A stretch of 64,000 nt of DNA from assembly GCF_003201775.1 (NCBI RefSeq), contig NZ_QJJZ01000002.1, positions 248,001 through 312,000 of the forward strand, in the 5' to 3' direction. The DNA is from Arenibacter sp. ARW7G5Y1 (lineage in GTDB: Bacteria; Bacteroidota; Bacteroidia; Flavobacteriales; Flavobacteriaceae). The notes under the pieces were generated by a model, which saw nothing but the letters and a program-made list of their open reading frames with translations, did no database searches and was not told where the DNA came from. The translations under genes and the position numbers were made by a program. Each line of letters begins with the position of its first letter. Within the stretch, counting starts at the first letter, position 1. Below are positions 45,034-54,641 of this stretch, one piece after another.

Positions 45034-47331
45034 ATGAAGAAAATAAGTATTGTAATATTCATAATATCAATAAGCTTTAGCTGTCGAACTGCCAAATCAA
45101 ATGAGGAGAGTAGTTATGTAGATCCTTATAATGTAGTATGGGAGAGCCCTTCTAAAGACCATCATGGATCAATGCCCATTGGCAATGGAGATATTGGTCT
45201 GAACCTATGGGTAGAAGAAAGTGGTGATATTTGTTTTTATATAGGGAAGACAGATTCATGGGGAGATAATGGGCGCCTATTAAAACTGGGCAAAGTACGG
45301 GTACAATCCACTCCTTCAATTGTTTTTTCTAAGAGCCAATTCAAACAGGAATTGGATTTAAAGTCCGGAACTATAAAAATCAGTTCTAAAGGGGAATTAG
45401 ACGGTAAATCGGTAACAATAAATTTTAAAATCTGGGTTGATGCCAACAACCCGGTAATTCATATAGATCAGTCTAGCTCACTACCTGTTACGTTAAAGGC
45501 AACTATAGAACTTTGGCGTACACACGAATATTCTTTGCCTGAAATAGGCGTTAGCGACCTCTTGGAAAAAAGAGATGCCCATGGAAGACTCTTTCAACCT
45601 GTCATAGTAGAGCCTGATAATTTAATTGAATCGGACAAAAATTATATTGGCTGGTACCATTACAACAAGAAGTCCGTAGGTTTCGATTTAACCAATAAAT
45701 TACAAGGGCTTTCTGAATATTTCCAAGAAGACCCTATACTTCACCGGATTTTTGGAGGGGTTATTACCGGTACCGATGCAGTTAGGGTCAATAATTCAAC
45801 TTTAAGAACTCTATCTACAAAAGAAAACAATATAAGTGTACATATTCTTACCCAGCACCCTTCTTCACCAGAACAATGGCTAAATGCACTGGAAGAAAAT
45901 ATTGCAAAAGTTGAGAATATATCCATAACGGACCGTTATCGAAAACACAGAAAATGGTGGAATCAATTTTGGAATCGAAGTTGGCTAATGGCAACACCTG
46001 CCGACAGTACAGAATTGTCAATTAACACAAATGATGCCTATATTGTTTCCCGTGCATATCATCTCCAAAGGTTTATTGACGCCTCTGCAGGACGCGGAAA
46101 GTACCCAATAAAATTTAATGGATCCCTATTTACTGTTCCCACTGAAGGTTACCCTGGGGGACCTGATTATAGACGGTGGGGCCCAGGGTACTGGTGGCAA
46201 AATACGCGTTTGCCCTACTTGAGTATGTGTACAGCGGGAGATTTTGATTTAATGGAACCATTTTTTAAAATGTATGCCGATGACATTTTAGAGCTCTCAA
46301 AATATAGAACGAAAAAATATTTTGGTTTTGACGGAGCCTATTTGCCTGAATGCACTTATTTCTGGGGAGCTACATTTACAGCAACCTATGGTTGGACACC
46401 ATATGAGGATCGTGAAGATCCTTTACAAGAAAGCCCTTGGCATAAATGGGAATGGGTTTCTGGACCAGAGTTAGTGTTTATGATGTTGGATTATTATGAT
46501 TACACGGAGGACACCGATTTTCTACAACAACAATTATTACCCGTTGCCAACGAGATATTAAATTTTTTTAATAACTATTATCAAACCGATGAAAAAGGGA
46601 AACTGGTAATGTATCCAAGTATGGCCGCTGAGACATGGTGGGATACTACTAATCCCATGCCTGAGTTGTCAGGGCTACATAGTATCACCCAACGTCTAAT
46701 GTATTTACCTGAAAATTTGACCACTGCAAGCGATAAAATTTTCTGGGAAGAAATGAATTCAAAATTACCAGAGATTCCATTACGTAACACCCCTTCTGGA
46801 ATGGCATTAGCACCTGCAGAACGTTTCGAGAATAAGAAAAATGTAGAAAACCCAGAATTGTACGCCGTATTCCCGTTTAGACTTTATGGTGTTGGCATGC
46901 CTAATATTGACTTCGGAAAAAAGGCGTTGGAGCACCGATGGGACAAGGGCGCTTTTGGTTGGCGGCAAGATGATATTTTTATGGCCTATCTAGGGTTGAC
47001 CGAACAGGCCAAAGCAAATCTAGTGGAGCGTTCCAAGAATTATGACAAAAACTCACGTTTCCCTGCTTTTTGGGGGCCCAATTACGATTGGACGCCAGAC
47101 CAAGACCACGGTGGAGTTTTGATGAAAACCTTTCAATCAATGTTACTGCAGACCGATCCTTATTCTGACAAAATATACCTACTTCCTGCTTGGCCCAAAG
47201 AATGGAATGCAGAATTTAAATTGAATGCACCGAAAAATACAATAATCACTGGTAATGTGAAAAACGGGAAAGTCCAAGATCTAATTGTTACCCCAAATTC
47301 ACGATTAAAGGATATTAAAATAATGCAGTAG
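45034..47331 (+). CDS. Secreted GH95-like (DUF5703-type) glycoside hydrolase
   Basis: A 765-residue exported lipoprotein (SISFSC). The N-terminal beta-sandwich has NVVWESPSKDHHGSMPIGNG and GDIGLNLWVEESGDICFYIG, matching the DUF5703/GH95 N-terminal style. The central part is a likely (alpha/alpha)6 barrel with long aromatic segments (RRWGPGYWWQNTRLPYLSM, ECTYFWGATFTATYGW, MYPSMAAETWW). GH95 enzymes remove alpha-L-fucose or alpha-L-galactose with a Glu/Asp pair; the exact residues cannot be assigned here. It is the last gene of the second locus, 291 bp after the phosphoesterase. Confidence 0.75.
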   Translation: MKKISIVIFIISISFSCRTAKSNEESSYVDPYNVVWESPSKDHHGSMPIGNGDIGLNLWVEESGDICFYIGKTDSWGDNGRLLKLGKVRVQSTPSIVFSKSQFKQELDLKSGTIKISSKGELDGKSVTINFKIWVDANNPVIHIDQSSSLPVTLKATIELWRTHEYSLPEIGVSDLLEKRDAHGRLFQPVIVEPDNLIESDKNYIGWYHYNKKSVGFDLTNKLQGLSEYFQEDPILHRIFGGVITGTDAVRVNNSTLRTLSTKENNISVHILTQHPSSPEQWLNALEENIAKVENISITDRYRKHRKWWNQFWNRSWLMATPADSTELSINTNDAYIVSRAYHLQRFIDASAGRGKYPIKFNGSLFTVPTEGYPGGPDYRRWGPGYWWQNTRLPYLSMCTAGDFDLMEPFFKMYADDILELSKYRTKKYFGFDGAYLPECTYFWGATFTATYGWTPYEDREDPLQESPWHKWEWVSGPELVFMMLDYYDYTEDTDFLQQQLLPVANEILNFFNNYYQTDEKGKLVMYPSMAAETWWDTTNPMPELSGLHSITQRLMYLPENLTTASDKIFWEEMNSKLPEIPLRNTPSGMALAPAERFENKKNVENPELYAVFPFRLYGVGMPNIDFGKKALEHRWDKGAFGWRQDDIFMAYLGLTEQAKANLVERSKNYDKNSRFPAFWGPNYDWTPDQDHGGVLMKTFQSMLLQTDPYSDKIYLLPAWPKEWNAEFKLNAPKNTIITGNVKNGKVQDLIVTPNSRLKDIKIMQ

Positions 47332-47580
47332 GGTTATTTTATGGCAAAACGGACTTTTACTTTTGAACCATATTGTTTTGTAATGGAGAACTTTATAGAA
47401 GTTATAGATTATAGAATTTTAAAAAGTAAAGTTAATCAAGTTGCTAAAAGATTTATTTAGGAACATGGAATATTACAATATTATACTACGGTTGTAAATT
47501 TTTTCACCTTTTTTGGCAAAAGCTACAAAATACCTTGAAGTATAAAACCAAGGGGAGGTGCTGTGGGTTACGAAAATTAT

Positions 47581-47625
47581 AGAGGTTGAAATCATTGCAA
47601 GAGGAGTGGTTAAACAACCTCTTTT
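47581..47625 (+). terminator. Possible terminator of the GH95-like gene
   Basis: Arms AGAGGTTG / CAACCTCT pair perfectly across a 26-nt loop, followed by TTT. It overlaps the 3' end of the convergent sigma gene. The long loop makes it uncertain. Confidence 0.35.
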
Positions 47626-48203
47626 CTTATCCTAAATAGTAAAAACAAAAGGGTGTTTATTTTATAACTTACTTTTGTGCGTATGATACTGAATGCCTTA
47701 CTCATCTGATTTTCTACTGTTCTGAAAGAAACATTCAAATATTCGGCTATTTCGGTGTAGGTTAATCCTTCTTGCTTTCCTAAAATAAATATTTCTTTGC
47801 ATTTAGGAGGTAATCGCTGTATCTCTGCTTGTACCAATATTATCAATCTTGTTAAATCCTTATCATCATCATCATCAAATATTTCTTTAAAGGTCTTTAT
47901 ATATTCCGTTTCAAGTGGTATCATATTATCTTTCTTTCTGTACTGATTGATAAATTCGTTATAAACGGATTGATACAAGTAATTTTTTATAGATAGGTTT
48001 TCATTTAAATTTCGATGTCTTTCCCAAACCCTTAAGAAAACATTTTGTACAATATCCTGTGCCAAATATGTATCGCGACAAAGGCCTTCTGCATAAATAC
48101 ATAATTTATGATGATAGGTTTCCATTAAATACTCATAGGCAGCAACCTTTCTGTCTTTTAGGCTTTCTGCCAATATTTTATTAATGGAATAATCTTCAAT
48201 CAA
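47610..48203 (-). CDS. ECF-type RNA polymerase sigma factor (FecI-like)
   Basis: A 197-residue sigma-70 protein with region 2 (YEYLMETYHHKLCIYAEGL, AQDIVQNVFLRVWERH) and region 4 (RLPPKCKEIFILGKQEGLTY, EIAEYLNVSFRTVENQMSKA). It is read away from the FecR gene at 48330, with a 126-bp gap. This differs from the locus at 35568, where both genes point the same way. It should drive the locus 48330-60424 and be held by that FecR. Confidence 0.92.
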   Translation of the reverse strand: MIEDYSINKILAESLKDRKVAAYEYLMETYHHKLCIYAEGLCRDTYLAQDIVQNVFLRVWERHRNLNENLSIKNYLYQSVYNEFINQYRKKDNMIPLETEYIKTFKEIFDDDDDKDLTRLIILVQAEIQRLPPKCKEIFILGKQEGLTYTEIAEYLNVSFRTVENQMSKAFSIIRTKVSYKINTLLFLLFRIRKEVV

Positions 48204-48329
48204 AACAAAGCTTTGCCAGTTGGGTTAAATAGTCTTGTAAACTTATAAAAATATTTTTTAAAAAAAATCAAAATAAATTGTGGGTGGTATTAAATGTGAA
48301 ACGTAATATATATAAACAGAAGTGAAGAA

Positions 48330-49490
48330 ATGAGCCAAAAAATGGATACTATTATTGTCAAGTTTTTAATGAATACCGCTGATGTTGATGAGATTGAAAT
48401 GTTAACAGAATGGTTGAAAAAAGCAGAGAACAAGCAATATTTCAAGGATTATATCAAGACGAATTATGCCATAAATTATAATTTGAAAAACTATAATTCC
48501 AAAAATTTCAAAAAAGATTTTTTACGTAAAATAAAATTGAATAAAAGCATTTATGTCAGATACAAATTCCATAAGATTCTTGAGTATGCAGCAGTAGCAG
48601 TATTGGTTTTCGGGTTAGCCTATATTTTTGAAGGTAGCTTATTCAGTAATTCCGACACCACCACTCCCTCAATTGTAAATACTAACACTATTCTACCTGG
48701 TACGGATAAAGCCACTTTGACTTTGGAAGATGGATCAGTGGTTGAATTGGAAAAGGGAAGTACTTTAAAAACTACAAATGCCAACAGTAATGGTGAACAG
48801 ATAGTTTACAAGGGGGGTGAACATAATTCACTCGAGACAGTCTATAACTATTTAACCGTACCAAGGGGCGGTGAGTTTTTTGTAATTCTAGCGGATGGCA
48901 CAGAAGTCTGGTTAAATTCAGAATCTCAATTAAAATATCCAGTGAATTTTAATAAGGGATCAACCCGTCTAGTAGAATTAATTTATGGAGAAGCCTATTT
49001 TTCGGTATCACCAAGTACGGCCAATAACGGAACAAAATTCAAGGTACTTAATCACTCTCAAGAAATTGAGGTTTTGGGTACGGAATTCAATATAAAAGCT
49101 TACGCGGATGAAACTAATGTTTACACTTCTGTAGTTGAAGGAAAAGTAACTGTAAATAACGGAGATTCCATCCAAGAGCTGAATCCCAATCAACAATCAA
49201 TTCTGAATATTGAAACCAACAGAATGACTGTAGGGACGGTGGATATAAAATCTGAAATTTCTTGGAAAAATGGAATTTTCAGTTTTATGGACCTACCATT
49301 AAAGGATATTATGAAGGTAATATCCAGATGGTATGATGTAGAGGTTATTTTTGAAAATAAAGCATTGGAATCCGTTGAATTTGTTGGGGTATTAAGTAAA
49401 CGACAAAGCATTACCCAAATTTTATCAATTATTAAGTCAACTTCAATAAATAATTACGAAATAAAAAACAAAACAATAATTTTAAAATAG
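48330..49490 (+). CDS. FecR-family anti-sigma factor
   Basis: A 386-residue inner-membrane protein with one helix at about 89-107 (YAAVAVLVFGLAYIF). The N-terminal part is cytoplasmic. The periplasmic part has TVPRGGEFFVILADGTEVWL, GEAYFSVSPS, VLGTEFNIKAY, VEGKVTV and a C-terminal DUF4974-like domain (SFMDLPLKDIMKVISRWYDV). It is divergent from its likely sigma partner and followed by the STN-bearing SusC. Confidence 0.92.
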   Translation: MSQKMDTIIVKFLMNTADVDEIEMLTEWLKKAENKQYFKDYIKTNYAINYNLKNYNSKNFKKDFLRKIKLNKSIYVRYKFHKILEYAAVAVLVFGLAYIFEGSLFSNSDTTTPSIVNTNTILPGTDKATLTLEDGSVVELEKGSTLKTTNANSNGEQIVYKGGEHNSLETVYNYLTVPRGGEFFVILADGTEVWLNSESQLKYPVNFNKGSTRLVELIYGEAYFSVSPSTANNGTKFKVLNHSQEIEVLGTEFNIKAYADETNVYTSVVEGKVTVNNGDSIQELNPNQQSILNIETNRMTVGTVDIKSEISWKNGIFSFMDLPLKDIMKVISRWYDVEVIFENKALESVEFVGVLSKRQSITQILSIIKSTSINNYEIKNKTIILK

Positions 49491-49528
49491 ATATGTCTAT
49501 GAAGTAAAAAGGATCCTAAAAAAAAGGA

Positions 49529-49564
49529 GGATAAAGTTTACCCGTCAAAGTAAAAACCTTATCC
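49529..49564 (+). promoter_or_regulatory. Hairpin with CGTCAA in its loop before susC (copy 2)
   Basis: Two stacked stems, GGATAA/TTATCC and TTTAC/GTAAA, enclose the loop CCGTCAAA. It ends 57 nt before the preferred susC ATG at 49621. Position and loop recall the hairpin at 37449. Confidence 0.4.
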
Positions 49565-49620
49565 CCTCAGAAGTATCACCAATTAATTAAATGTTTAACC
49601 AACTGATAACACACAAATTT

Positions 49621-52600
49621 ATGGAAATTAAATTTACCTGTGCCCGATTTTTATTCAAAAAACGGCTCTTAATGAATATTATGAGAACTTTCCTTTTCTT
49701 GTTTTTTACTACAATTTATGCTTTAACACCAGAGAATGTAGTGTCTCAAAATTCTAGAATTAAGATAGAAAGTGACAAAACATTGTCCGTGGATGAAGTC
49801 TTTAAATTGATAATGAATCAAACTGATTATAAATTCTTTTACGAAAAAGGAATTTTTTCAGAATTCCCTAAAGTAAACGTAAAAAAAGGAATTGTAAGAA
49901 CAAATAAATTGCTTAAGCGATGTTTATCGCAGGGGAATCTAGATATTACTGTTACCGATGACAATGCTGTTGTTATAAAAGAAAAAATAATTGAACCGCG
50001 AATCACCAATAGGGCCGTACAACAGCTGAAAATTTCAGGAACTATAACTGACACTAAAGGTGAACCCTTAGCAGGGGCCGGTATTCTTGAAAAAGGAACT
50101 TTAAATGGTACTCAAACCGATTTTGATGGTAATTTTTCACTTGATGTACAAGATGGCAATGCTATTTTAATCATTTCTTACATTGGTTTTGCATCCAAAG
50201 AAATTGCTGTGGGCGGCCAAACAAATATTTCAGTCACTCTAGAGGAAAGCGCCTCGGAGTTGGATGAGGTGGTAGTTGTAGGTTTCGGAACGCAAAAGAA
50301 GGTTAACTTAACTGGTTCCGTAGCGCATGTATCGGCAGCGGAGTTGACCAATCGACCAGTGTCGAATGTGCAAAATTTATTACAAGGGAAAGTCCCAGGA
50401 TTACAAATAGTGCAGGGCAGTGGTCAACCAGGAAAGGAATCATCTACAATGCTAATTCGTGGTTTGGGTACTTTTAGTGGAGCTGGTAATACGCCATTGG
50501 TTCTTGTTGATGGTGTTCAAGGTAACTTATCTCAATTAAACCCGGATAATATAGAGTCTGTTGCTGTTTTAAAAGATGCTGCCTCTGCTGCTATTTATGG
50601 AGCTAGAGCCGCAAATGGGGTTATACTTGTAACTACAAAAACTGGGAAATCTGGCCAATTAAATATTAGTTACCACGGCAATACTCAAATTCAACAAGCA
50701 ACTCGAATGCCAGATTTTGTTACCAATTCTGCTGATTTTATGAGTTTATGGAATCAAGTAAGGGTTCGTCGGGGATTAACCGAACATTTTACACAGGGGG
50801 AAATTGATGCATTTCGCAATAATGTTGGAAACCCAAATTACCCAAACACAGACTGGTTGGACCTAATGGTTCACTCTGCAACTGCACAAAATCATCATTT
50901 ATCCGTAAATGGTGGAAATGAAAAAACGCGATATAATTTCGGGTTGGGATATTTTGATCAAGATGGAATTATTGACGGTCATGATTACCAAAAGTATGAT
51001 TTAAGGCTTAACGTAAACTCAAAGATAAATGATGTAGTATCATTTGGCGCCAACGTTGGTGCATCGCAGAGAAATATAACTGAGCCCTCATTAGTAGATG
51101 ATGATCTTATTTTAATCATATATGCAGCCGGACCAAACTATTCTCCATACTTGCCTGACGGAAGTGGGAATTATGTATCACGTTATAATTCAAGAGCAGG
51201 ACATAATAGAAATCCTGTATCACTAACAAAGGAAGGAGGACATAAAGAGTCAATCTATGCCCTAAATGCACAGGCATTTTTGAACATTAACTTAACCCCT
51301 AATTTAATATGGCACACAAAAGGGGCTATTAACTTTGACCATTCCTTCTATAAATCCCATAATTACTCTGTACCCCACTACAGGTTCTCAGATGGTGAAT
51401 TTGAGCACGATGGTTGGCCGGTAAATAAAGGGGTTTATGATTCCAATAACACTTCTGTACTTACCACTTTGTATTCCACGTTGGAGTTTACAAAAACTTT
51501 TGGCAGGGATCACAATTTTAAACTTTTGGGAGCTTATAATCAGGAATCCTATTTCAGTCGTTACCTACAAGGTGGAAGACTGGATTTTCCCACTCCATCA
51601 ATAAAGGAGATCAATGCCGGATCTACGGAGGGACAGTATGTAAGGGGTTCAGCAAGTGAATGGGCTATTCAATCTTTATTTGGGCGTGTCAATTATGACT
51701 ATAAAGGAAAATATCTAATTGAGGCAGTAGCGAGATATGATGGTACCTCAAGAATTCATGAGGATACTCGTTGGGGAGTTTTTCCTTCAGTTTCAGCCGG
51801 ATGGAGATTGTCGGAGGAAGCATTTATGAAAGACAGAAACTGGTTAGACAACCTAAAATTTAGAGCTTCTTGGGGTCAATTAGGAAATCAGAATATTGGA
51901 TTATACCCCTATCAGGAATTAATGTCATTAACAGGATACCCATATTCATCAACCGTTCAACAAGGCGCATATGTCAGTAGGTTGACCGATAAAAACCTTA
52001 AATGGGAAACAACAACAACATTAAATTTTGGATTAGACCTAAGTATACAGAATGGATTATTTTCAGCAACTGCTGATTGGTTTAACAAAGAAACCACTGA
52101 TATTCTGTATGGAGCAGTAATTCCTGCAAGCGTCGGGCTCTCCGCGCCAACTATAAATTACGCTGCGATGAGAAATAAAGGGTTCGAAATAGACCTTGGA
52201 CATAGAAATAACATAGGGGAATTAAACTATTCGGTCAATGTTAATTGGTCAACATATAATAACGAGGTTACGAAGGTTAGAACTCCTTCATATGGTTCCA
52301 CCACAATTCAAGAAGGGTTGCCTTGGAATTCCTTTTACATGATTGAATGGATAGGAATTTTTCAAGACGAGGCAGATATTGCTTCATCTCCAACCCACCC
52401 ATATGATCCACAACCAGGGGATTTAAAATTTAGGGATGTAAGTGGTCCTGATGGTGTTCCAGACGGAAAAATTACTGCTGATGACAGAGTAGTTGTAGAT
52501 GGAGCCCACCCTGATTTTTACTATAGTGGTACGCTTAATCTGGAATGGCGCAATTTTGATTTATCTGCTTTTTTTCAAGGTGTAGAAGGGAACAAGCACT

Positions 52601-52989
52601 ATGTAAACGGCTGGGGAATCGACCCTTTTGTCCAAGGCACGGCGCCTCGAAAAAGTCAAGTTGAAAATGCATGGACCCCTGGTAGCGGAATTAATGATTA
52701 TCCAGCCTTATATGAATCAGGTTATGGGCCTGTAACTGGTACCACTTCAACGTTCTTTTTACAGGATGCATCATATTTCAGGTTAAAAAACCTTTCACTA
52801 GGGTATAATCTACCCAAACAATATGTCAATAAAGTTGGCATGAAGAACCTTAGACTCTATTTATCTGGCGACAATTTATTTACAATTACGAAATATCCTG
52901 CCGTAGATCCAGAAAGAACAGGTGGTGGGCGCTTTGCAGCATATCCGCAATTGACAATCTTTAGTGTTGGGCTTAAAGTTAATTTTTAA
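49621..52989 (+). CDS. SusC-family TonB-dependent receptor with STN signalling domain
   Basis: Outer-membrane receptor of about 1122 residues. Start candidates are 49591, 49621 and 49672; 49621 (MEIKFTCARFLFKKRLL) best fits the usual opening of these proteins. An STN domain (LSVDEVFKLIMNQTDYKFFY) follows the signal, then the carboxypeptidase-like domain (PLAGAGILEKGTLNGTQ), the DEVVVVGFG signature and the plug (NVQNLLQGKVPGLQI, TPLVLVDG, VLKDAASAAIYGARAANGV). The barrel ends in VGLKVNF. It pairs with the SusD 10 bp downstream and signals to FecR. Confidence 0.94.
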   Translation: MEIKFTCARFLFKKRLLMNIMRTFLFLFFTTIYALTPENVVSQNSRIKIESDKTLSVDEVFKLIMNQTDYKFFYEKGIFSEFPKVNVKKGIVRTNKLLKRCLSQGNLDITVTDDNAVVIKEKIIEPRITNRAVQQLKISGTITDTKGEPLAGAGILEKGTLNGTQTDFDGNFSLDVQDGNAILIISYIGFASKEIAVGGQTNISVTLEESASELDEVVVVGFGTQKKVNLTGSVAHVSAAELTNRPVSNVQNLLQGKVPGLQIVQGSGQPGKESSTMLIRGLGTFSGAGNTPLVLVDGVQGNLSQLNPDNIESVAVLKDAASAAIYGARAANGVILVTTKTGKSGQLNISYHGNTQIQQATRMPDFVTNSADFMSLWNQVRVRRGLTEHFTQGEIDAFRNNVGNPNYPNTDWLDLMVHSATAQNHHLSVNGGNEKTRYNFGLGYFDQDGIIDGHDYQKYDLRLNVNSKINDVVSFGANVGASQRNITEPSLVDDDLILIIYAAGPNYSPYLPDGSGNYVSRYNSRAGHNRNPVSLTKEGGHKESIYALNAQAFLNINLTPNLIWHTKGAINFDHSFYKSHNYSVPHYRFSDGEFEHDGWPVNKGVYDSNNTSVLTTLYSTLEFTKTFGRDHNFKLLGAYNQESYFSRYLQGGRLDFPTPSIKEINAGSTEGQYVRGSASEWAIQSLFGRVNYDYKGKYLIEAVARYDGTSRIHEDTRWGVFPSVSAGWRLSEEAFMKDRNWLDNLKFRASWGQLGNQNIGLYPYQELMSLTGYPYSSTVQQGAYVSRLTDKNLKWETTTTLNFGLDLSIQNGLFSATADWFNKETTDILYGAVIPASVGLSAPTINYAAMRNKGFEIDLGHRNNIGELNYSVNVNWSTYNNEVTKVRTPSYGSTTIQEGLPWNSFYMIEWIGIFQDEADIASSPTHPYDPQPGDLKFRDVSGPDGVPDGKITADDRVVVDGAHPDFYYSGTLNLEWRNFDLSAFFQGVEGNKHYVNGWGIDPFVQGTAPRKSQVENAWTPGSGINDYPALYESGYGPVTGTTSTFFLQDASYFRLKNLSLGYNLPKQYVNKVGMKNLRLYLSGDNLFTITKYPAVDPERTGGGRFAAYPQLTIFSVGLKVNF

Positions 52990-52999
52990 ATTCTGAATC

Positions 53000-54496
53000 A
53001 TGAAAAAATTTAATATATACATACTAATTGGATTATTGGGAATTTTATCTATGTCCTGTGAGGATTTCCTTGACAAGCAACCACTGGATCAGATATCGAG
53101 TGAGACTTTTTGGAAAGATGAATCGGATGCGGATATGGCTCTTGCAGGGGTATATTCTCAAATGAGAAGTAATACCCTAAGTTGGGATAGAAATTTTTAT
53201 GATGCCTTGTCCGACAATTCCTTTGCACGAAATGCCGAAGGAGGAAATGTGTCGCCATTAGCTCAGGGGATTATTGAACCAAGTTCAGGTGGGCTCGTAA
53301 GCAGTGTTTATAATGCAGCATTTACAGGTATTTCACGTTGCAACATTTTTTTGCAAAATATTGACAATGTAGAGATGGAAGAAACCAAAAAAAACATCTA
53401 TAAGGGAGAGGTTTTGTTCCTTAGGGCCTATTTATATTTTACTTTAACCCAATTTTATGGAGGAGTCCCACTATATATAACTCCCCCAACAATAGAAGAA
53501 TCAAAGGTAAAACAATCAACAAAGGAAACGGTAATCAATCAGGTGTTGGCCGACTTGGATGAGGCAATCGGATATTTACCCGATGATGTATACGATGGCC
53601 ATGCAGTTAAGGGCTCTGCTTTATCTTTAAAAGCCAAAATACTGTTACATCAAGAAAAATGGGTTGAAGCAGCTGAAACGGCTAATTTGGTTATCCAGTC
53701 CGGCACATTTAGTTTATCCAGTTCCTACCCAGATCTATTTTTAGCGGCAGGTCAAGAAAATAATCCGGAAATAATATTCTCAACAAAATTTTTAAATCCG
53801 GATTATAACGCATGGTATGGCCCAGATATTCGAATTGGCTGGTGGTCATCTTTAAATCCCTTTCAAAATTTGGTAGATGAATATGAATGTACTGACGGCT
53901 TGTCCATTTCAGAATCACCTTTATACAATCCAGTAGATCCTCGCGAAAACAGAGATCCTCGATTAAGCCATACAATTCGGTTTTGGAATAATGGTATTGA
54001 AGAATTAATTGGAGGAAGCTATGATCCAGGTGGTGTTACAGAGACTGGCTATTTCTATGTAAAATATGTTGACCCAAATAATGCACCATTTGATTATTCA
54101 ATTAAAAGTGAGCAGGATTTTATTCATCTTCGTTATGCGGATGTATTATTAATGTACGCTGAGGCAAAAAATGAAGCCAGTGGTCCTGACGCAACCGTGT
54201 ATAATGCTATTAATAATATACGTGACCGGGTAGATATGCCTCCTTTGCCTGCAGATTTAACAAAGGATCAAATGCGTGAACGTATTAGGCACGAGAGTAG
54301 AGTTGAACTAGCAATGGAGGGGCACCGATATTTTGATTTAAAACGGTGGAAGACTATAGAAAATATAATACCGGCAATAACAGATCCCGGGGGTAACCAA
54401 AGACAATTTGATCCAGCGAAGCATTATCTCTTTCCTTTCCCGCAAAGTGAAATAGATCGTAACGAAAATTTGGATCAAAATCCTGGATATAATTAA
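53000..54496 (+). CDS. SusD/RagB-family lipoprotein
   Basis: A 498-residue surface lipoprotein (signal ending LSMSC) that partners the SusC ten bases upstream. SusD marks: EDFLDKQPLDQISSETFWKD, GEVLFLRAYLYFTLTQFYGG, HLRYADVLLMYAEAKNE and the late RIRHESRVELAMEGHRYFDL. It is slightly shorter than the other two SusD proteins in the window. A GTTAGT-rich stretch and a terminator follow. Confidence 0.95.
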   Translation: MKKFNIYILIGLLGILSMSCEDFLDKQPLDQISSETFWKDESDADMALAGVYSQMRSNTLSWDRNFYDALSDNSFARNAEGGNVSPLAQGIIEPSSGGLVSSVYNAAFTGISRCNIFLQNIDNVEMEETKKNIYKGEVLFLRAYLYFTLTQFYGGVPLYITPPTIEESKVKQSTKETVINQVLADLDEAIGYLPDDVYDGHAVKGSALSLKAKILLHQEKWVEAAETANLVIQSGTFSLSSSYPDLFLAAGQENNPEIIFSTKFLNPDYNAWYGPDIRIGWWSSLNPFQNLVDEYECTDGLSISESPLYNPVDPRENRDPRLSHTIRFWNNGIEELIGGSYDPGGVTETGYFYVKYVDPNNAPFDYSIKSEQDFIHLRYADVLLMYAEAKNEASGPDATVYNAINNIRDRVDMPPLPADLTKDQMRERIRHESRVELAMEGHRYFDLKRWKTIENIIPAITDPGGNQRQFDPAKHYLFPFPQSEIDRNENLDQNPGYN

Positions 54497-54510
54497 AGTA
54501 TAAAAATGTA

Positions 54511-54530
54511 TTGAGTTAGTAGTTAGTTAA
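54511..54530 (+). promoter_or_regulatory. GTTAGT-rich element in the susD 3' UTR (copy 3)
   Basis: Reads TTGAGTTAGTAGTTAGTTAA, very close to the copy at 8097 (TTGAGTTAGTAATTTGTTAG). It lies between the susD stop and the terminator at 54543. Confidence 0.4.
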
Positions 54531-54542
54531 TTATTGTTTGTT

Positions 54543-54574
54543 AAAAAGAACCACTGGCAATGGTGGTTCTTTTT
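54543..54574 (+). terminator. Intrinsic terminator after the third susCD pair
   Basis: A 12-bp stem AAAAAGAACCAC / GTGGTTCTTTTT with an 8-nt loop; the right arm supplies the T run. It is nearly symmetrical, so it may act on both strands. Confidence 0.8.
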
Positions 54575-54641
54575 GTTTTTATCAAAGGATAACATACCTA
54601 TATATATTCTGAATCCGAATTAATACTTTATGTAAGCTTAA

